NCBI GenBank assembly: GCA_947628925.1
Contig: CANRBU010000045.1
Coordinates: 1 to 8,900 of the forward strand
Length of the DNA stretch: 8,900 bases
DNA from: an uncultured Clostridia bacterium
GTDB lineage: Bacteria; Bacillota; Clostridia; TANB77; CAG-508
Direction of reading: 5' to 3'
The position numbers and the translations under genes are program-made. This document shows positions 7,157 to 8,900 of this stretch, piece by piece (the first letter of the stretch is position 1; every line of letters begins with the position of its first letter). Below the pieces are notes generated by a model. It was not told where the DNA came from. It searched no databases and was given only the letters and a program-made list of their open reading frames with translations.

Positions 7157-7768
7157 ATGGAATATATAAAAAAACATGTTATTGAAAATTATAAAGAATA
7201 TCTAATAATGATGATTTTTTTTATACTTGGTATTTTCTTAGGAGTATTTTTTATAAATCAAACAGAAGAAAGCCAAAAACAAGAAATACAAGAATATCTT
7301 GGCACTTTTATAACAGAACTAAAAAATGTAGAAACAATCAATCAAGTTGATATTCTAACATCTAGCATACATGATAAAATATTGTTAACAATCAGCATTT
7401 GGTTTTTTGGAACAACAATTATAGGTATACCCATTGTGTTTGGAATGGTAATATATAGAGGATTTTGCCTAGGATACACAATTGCTACAGCAATTTCATT
7501 CTTAGGATTTACAAAAGGTTTTCTATTTATCTTAGTAACTCTACTATTACAGAACATAATATTTATCCCTGCACTTATTGGACTATCAGTAAGTGGATTC
7601 AAATTTTATCAATCAATCATAAAAGACAGAAGGAAAGAAAACATAAAAATATCGTTCATAAGGCACACAATATTTTCAATACTTATGCTAGTAATAATGT
7701 CAATATCATCAATTATTGAAGTCTTTTTATCAACTAATATACTACGAATTTTAATTGGCTATTTCTAA
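7157..7768 (+). CDS. spoIIM: Stage II sporulation protein M
   Basis: Membrane protein of the engulfment machinery in endospore formation. In Bacillus subtilis SpoIIM holds SpoIID and SpoIIP in the peptidoglycan-remodelling DMP complex that drives mother-cell membrane migration. The 203 residues (B. subtilis about 214) contain about five hydrophobic segments. The first follows a short basic cytoplasmic start, a polar loop of ~45 residues comes next, and the signature core of the family is present: FFGTTIIGIPIVFGM, YRGFCLGYTIATAI and LLQNIIFIPALIGL. The ATG at 7157 is chosen because AAGAGAGG lies 7 bases upstream; the in-frame TTG at 7109 would add 16 residues, lacks a ribosome site and lies inside the hairpin. 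The gene lies 72 bases after endoQ and is followed by xerD, an order close to that of the spoIIM-xerD region of Bacillus. No obvious terminator follows it. The DUF95/SpoIIM family also occurs outside sporulators, but this size and context favour the sporulation protein. Confidence 0.9.
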   Translation: MEYIKKHVIENYKEYLIMMIFFILGIFLGVFFINQTEESQKQEIQEYLGTFITELKNVETINQVDILTSSIHDKILLTISIWFFGTTIIGIPIVFGMVIYRGFCLGYTIATAISFLGFTKGFLFILVTLLLQNIIFIPALIGLSVSGFKFYQSIIKDRRKENIKISFIRHTIFSILMLVIMSISSIIEVFLSTNILRILIGYF

Positions 7769-7803
7769 GAGCAAGAAAAAATTAAAAAAATTTAAAAAAT
7801 CTA

Positions 7804-7841
7804 TTTACTTTTTGAAAATTGTTTGATATAACATATATAAG
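7804..7841 (+). promoter_or_regulatory. Predicted sigma-A promoter region of xerD
   Basis: Two overlapping candidates lie here: TTTACT (7804-7809) with TATAAC (7827-7832) at 17-base spacing, and TTGAAA (7812-7817) with TATAAG (7836-7841) at 18. An A-rich tract at 7775-7799 just upstream could act as an UP element. Either would give a leader of about 35-45 bases to the xerD ATG. The region is so AT-rich that the exact site cannot be chosen by eye. Confidence 0.4.
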
Positions 7842-7882
7842 TTTATGTAAATATATCTTAACAGAATGTAGGGGGAAAAAAC

Positions 7883-8764
7883 ATGGAAAAACAGATAAAA
7901 CTTTTTTTAAAATTTATTGAAACAGAGAAAAAATTATCTAACAATACATTACAATCATATCAAAGAGATTTACAACAATTTCAAGATTATTTAAATGAAA
8001 ATGGTGTAAGATATACACATGTACATGAAGAACATATAAAAAAATATATAGAACATCTAAATGAAATAGGAAAAAAGCCATCTACAATATCTAGGTGTAT
8101 TGCATCAATTAGATCTTTCTATCAATTTTTAGTAAGAAAAGCTAAAGTAAAAGAAGATCCAACAGAAAAAATTCAATCACCAAAAATCGAAAAACGTGTA
8201 CCAAGTGTTTTAACTTCTAAAGAAGTAGAACTATTATTAGAACAACCAGATAATGTAGACTTAAAAGGTATAAGAGATAAAGCAATGTTAGAATTTGCAT
8301 ATGCTACAGGTATGCGTGTTACAGAAATAATATCTTTAAATACAGATGACATACATCTTGATGAAGGTTTTGTTGTTTGCAAAAATGGTTCAAAACAAAG
8401 AACTATTCCACTAGGAAAAATGTGTGAAAAAGCATTAAAAGAATATATTGAACATGCAAGAGATGCATTAATAAAAAAAGATAATGAAAAAGCATTATTT
8501 GTTAATATTAATGGTCGTAGGCTTACAAGACAAGGATTTTGGAAAATTATCAAATACTATAAAGAACAAGCACACATAGAAAAAGACATTACACCACATG
8601 TACTAAGACATTCATTTGCAACACACTTACTACAAAATGGTGCAGATTTAAAATCAATCCAAACAATGCTAGGACATTCAGATATTTCATCTACACAAAT
8701 ATATATGCAATTTCAAGATGAAGGAATAAAAAATATATATCAAAAAGCACACCCAAGAGCATAA
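7883..8764 (+). CDS. xerD: Site-specific tyrosine recombinase XerD
   Basis: Cytoplasmic recombinase that, with a XerC partner, resolves chromosome dimers at dif near the terminus. The 293 residues are a normal XerD length. The N-terminal SAM-like core-binding domain covers about residues 1-85 (FLKFIETEKKLSNNTLQSY). The C-terminal catalytic domain has the full tyrosine-recombinase set: R145 (ATGMRVTEI), K171 (NGSKQR), H239 and R242 (TPHVLRHSF), H265 (MLGHSD) and the nucleophile Y274 (TQIYMQ). The phrase ADLKSIQTMLGHSDISSTQIY and the short C-terminus fit XerC/D rather than phage integrases, which usually carry an extra arm-binding domain. TAGGGGG (7869-7875) lies 7 bases before the ATG. Placement after spoIIM resembles the Bacillus order, which supports the xerD name over xerC. 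The gene ends at a strong terminator, beyond which lies a broken tRNA gene; nothing shows that this recombinase made that junction. Confidence 0.92.
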   Translation: MEKQIKLFLKFIETEKKLSNNTLQSYQRDLQQFQDYLNENGVRYTHVHEEHIKKYIEHLNEIGKKPSTISRCIASIRSFYQFLVRKAKVKEDPTEKIQSPKIEKRVPSVLTSKEVELLLEQPDNVDLKGIRDKAMLEFAYATGMRVTEIISLNTDDIHLDEGFVVCKNGSKQRTIPLGKMCEKALKEYIEHARDALIKKDNEKALFVNINGRRLTRQGFWKIIKYYKEQAHIEKDITPHVLRHSFATHLLQNGADLKSIQTMLGHSDISSTQIYMQFQDEGIKNIYQKAHPRA

Positions 8765-8778
8765 AACAAGAAAAAAAT

Positions 8779-8822
8779 AAACCCCAAATTGTTAGACAAA
8801 AGTTTAACAATTTGGAGTTTTT
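8779..8822. terminator. Strong bidirectional terminator after xerD
   Basis: An 11-bp perfect stem pairs 8784-8794 (CCAAATTGTTA) with 8805-8815 (TAACAATTTGG). It extends inward through GAC/GTT to an AAAA loop and outward, past one C-A mismatch, through AAAC/GTTT. TTTTT follows on the + strand, and a long T-rich tract follows on the minus strand (A-rich 8771-8780 on +). It therefore serves xerD from the left and the tRNA-Gln locus from the right. Confidence 0.85.
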
Positions 8823-8826
8823 GCTA

Positions 8827-8874
8827 TGGCTGGGCTGGCTAGATTCGAACTAGCGCATGCCAGAGTCAAAGTCT
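8827..8874 (-). pseudogene. 3' half of a tRNA-Gln(UUG) gene, 5' half missing
   Basis: On the minus strand this stretch has a canonical anticodon loop CTTTGAC (8871-8865, anticodon TTG at 8869-8867), the 3' side of the anticodon stem TCTGG, variable loop CATGC, a perfect T arm (GCTAG, TTCGAAT, CTAGC), the 3' acceptor strand CAGCCCA, discriminator G and encoded CCA. A working gene would need TGGGCTG and a D arm upstream, but the 26 bases beyond 8874 contain neither. Only AGA of the expected CCAGA anticodon-stem strand remains. The break is inside the window, so it is not an edge effect. It cannot fold as a functional tRNA. A duplicated attachment site left by integration into tRNA-Gln, a deletion, or an assembly join could each explain it. 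Confidence 0.7.
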
Positions 8875-8900
8875 TATCTTTCATCTAACTTTTAACATTT

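Noticed and set aside
7769..7803. A terminator after spoIIM in the A/T-rich tract
   Set aside because: Only A and T runs are seen, with no G+C-containing stem, so termination here is not supported.
7826..7853. A dif-like site in the xerD leader
   Set aside because: TTATGTAAA resembles the XerD-binding arm of Firmicutes dif, but the other arm shows no match and the region is simply AT-rich.
7883..8764. XerD as the integrase of a mobile element next to the broken tRNA
   Set aside because: Length, domain layout and position after spoIIM fit the core XerD. With the tRNA fragment oriented as it is, this gene lies on the chromosome side of any insertion.

Overview
The window reads as a piece of a low-GC, Gram-positive, spore-forming chromosome, most likely a member of the Clostridia. 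The evidence is the very AT-rich base and codon use (AGA for Arg, TTA for Leu), purine-rich Shine-Dalgarno sites, and a gene set typical of Firmicutes: TmcAL, a bacterial EndoQ-type PHP nuclease, SpoIIM and XerD. It is almost entirely coding, has no gene-free stretch over about 130 bases, and shows no CRISPR array, insertion sequence or phage module. Most genes are recognisable core functions.

Left part (1-3231, + strand): a glycogen/alpha-glucan phosphorylase whose 5' end lies before the window, followed after 39 bases by a seven-helix haemolysin III/TrhA membrane protein, closed by a hairpin terminator. The next gene, tmcAL (3236-4465), is convergent on the minus strand and makes the tRNA(Met) cytidine acetate ligase. 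tmcAL and the following + strand genes start from a compact divergent promoter region in which the two predicted -10 boxes overlap.

Centre (4595-7768, + strand): rnhA (RNase HI), an unrecognised gene split by an apparent frameshift, a PHP-domain endonuclease Q homologue, and spoIIM. The first three look like one operon concerned with nucleic-acid maintenance. RNase HI removes RNA from hybrids, EndoQ nicks DNA next to deaminated bases, and the middle protein is unassigned, possibly a degenerate HD fold. Between endoQ and spoIIM an RNA hairpin fills most of the gap and pairs with the spoIIM ribosome-binding site, so spoIIM expression may be separated from that of its upstream neighbours.

Right part (7769-8900): xerD, the chromosome-dimer resolution recombinase, with its own likely promoter and a strong bidirectional terminator. 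Beyond it, on the minus strand, is the perfectly preserved 3' half of a tRNA-Gln(UUG) gene whose 5' half is replaced by unrelated sequence. This looks like a recombination junction, perhaps the edge of an integrated element lying to the right.

The points most worth a second look are the tRNA-Gln half gene, the hairpin over the spoIIM ribosome-binding site, and the frameshifted unknown gene between rnhA and endoQ. I see no clear new multi-gene system here.
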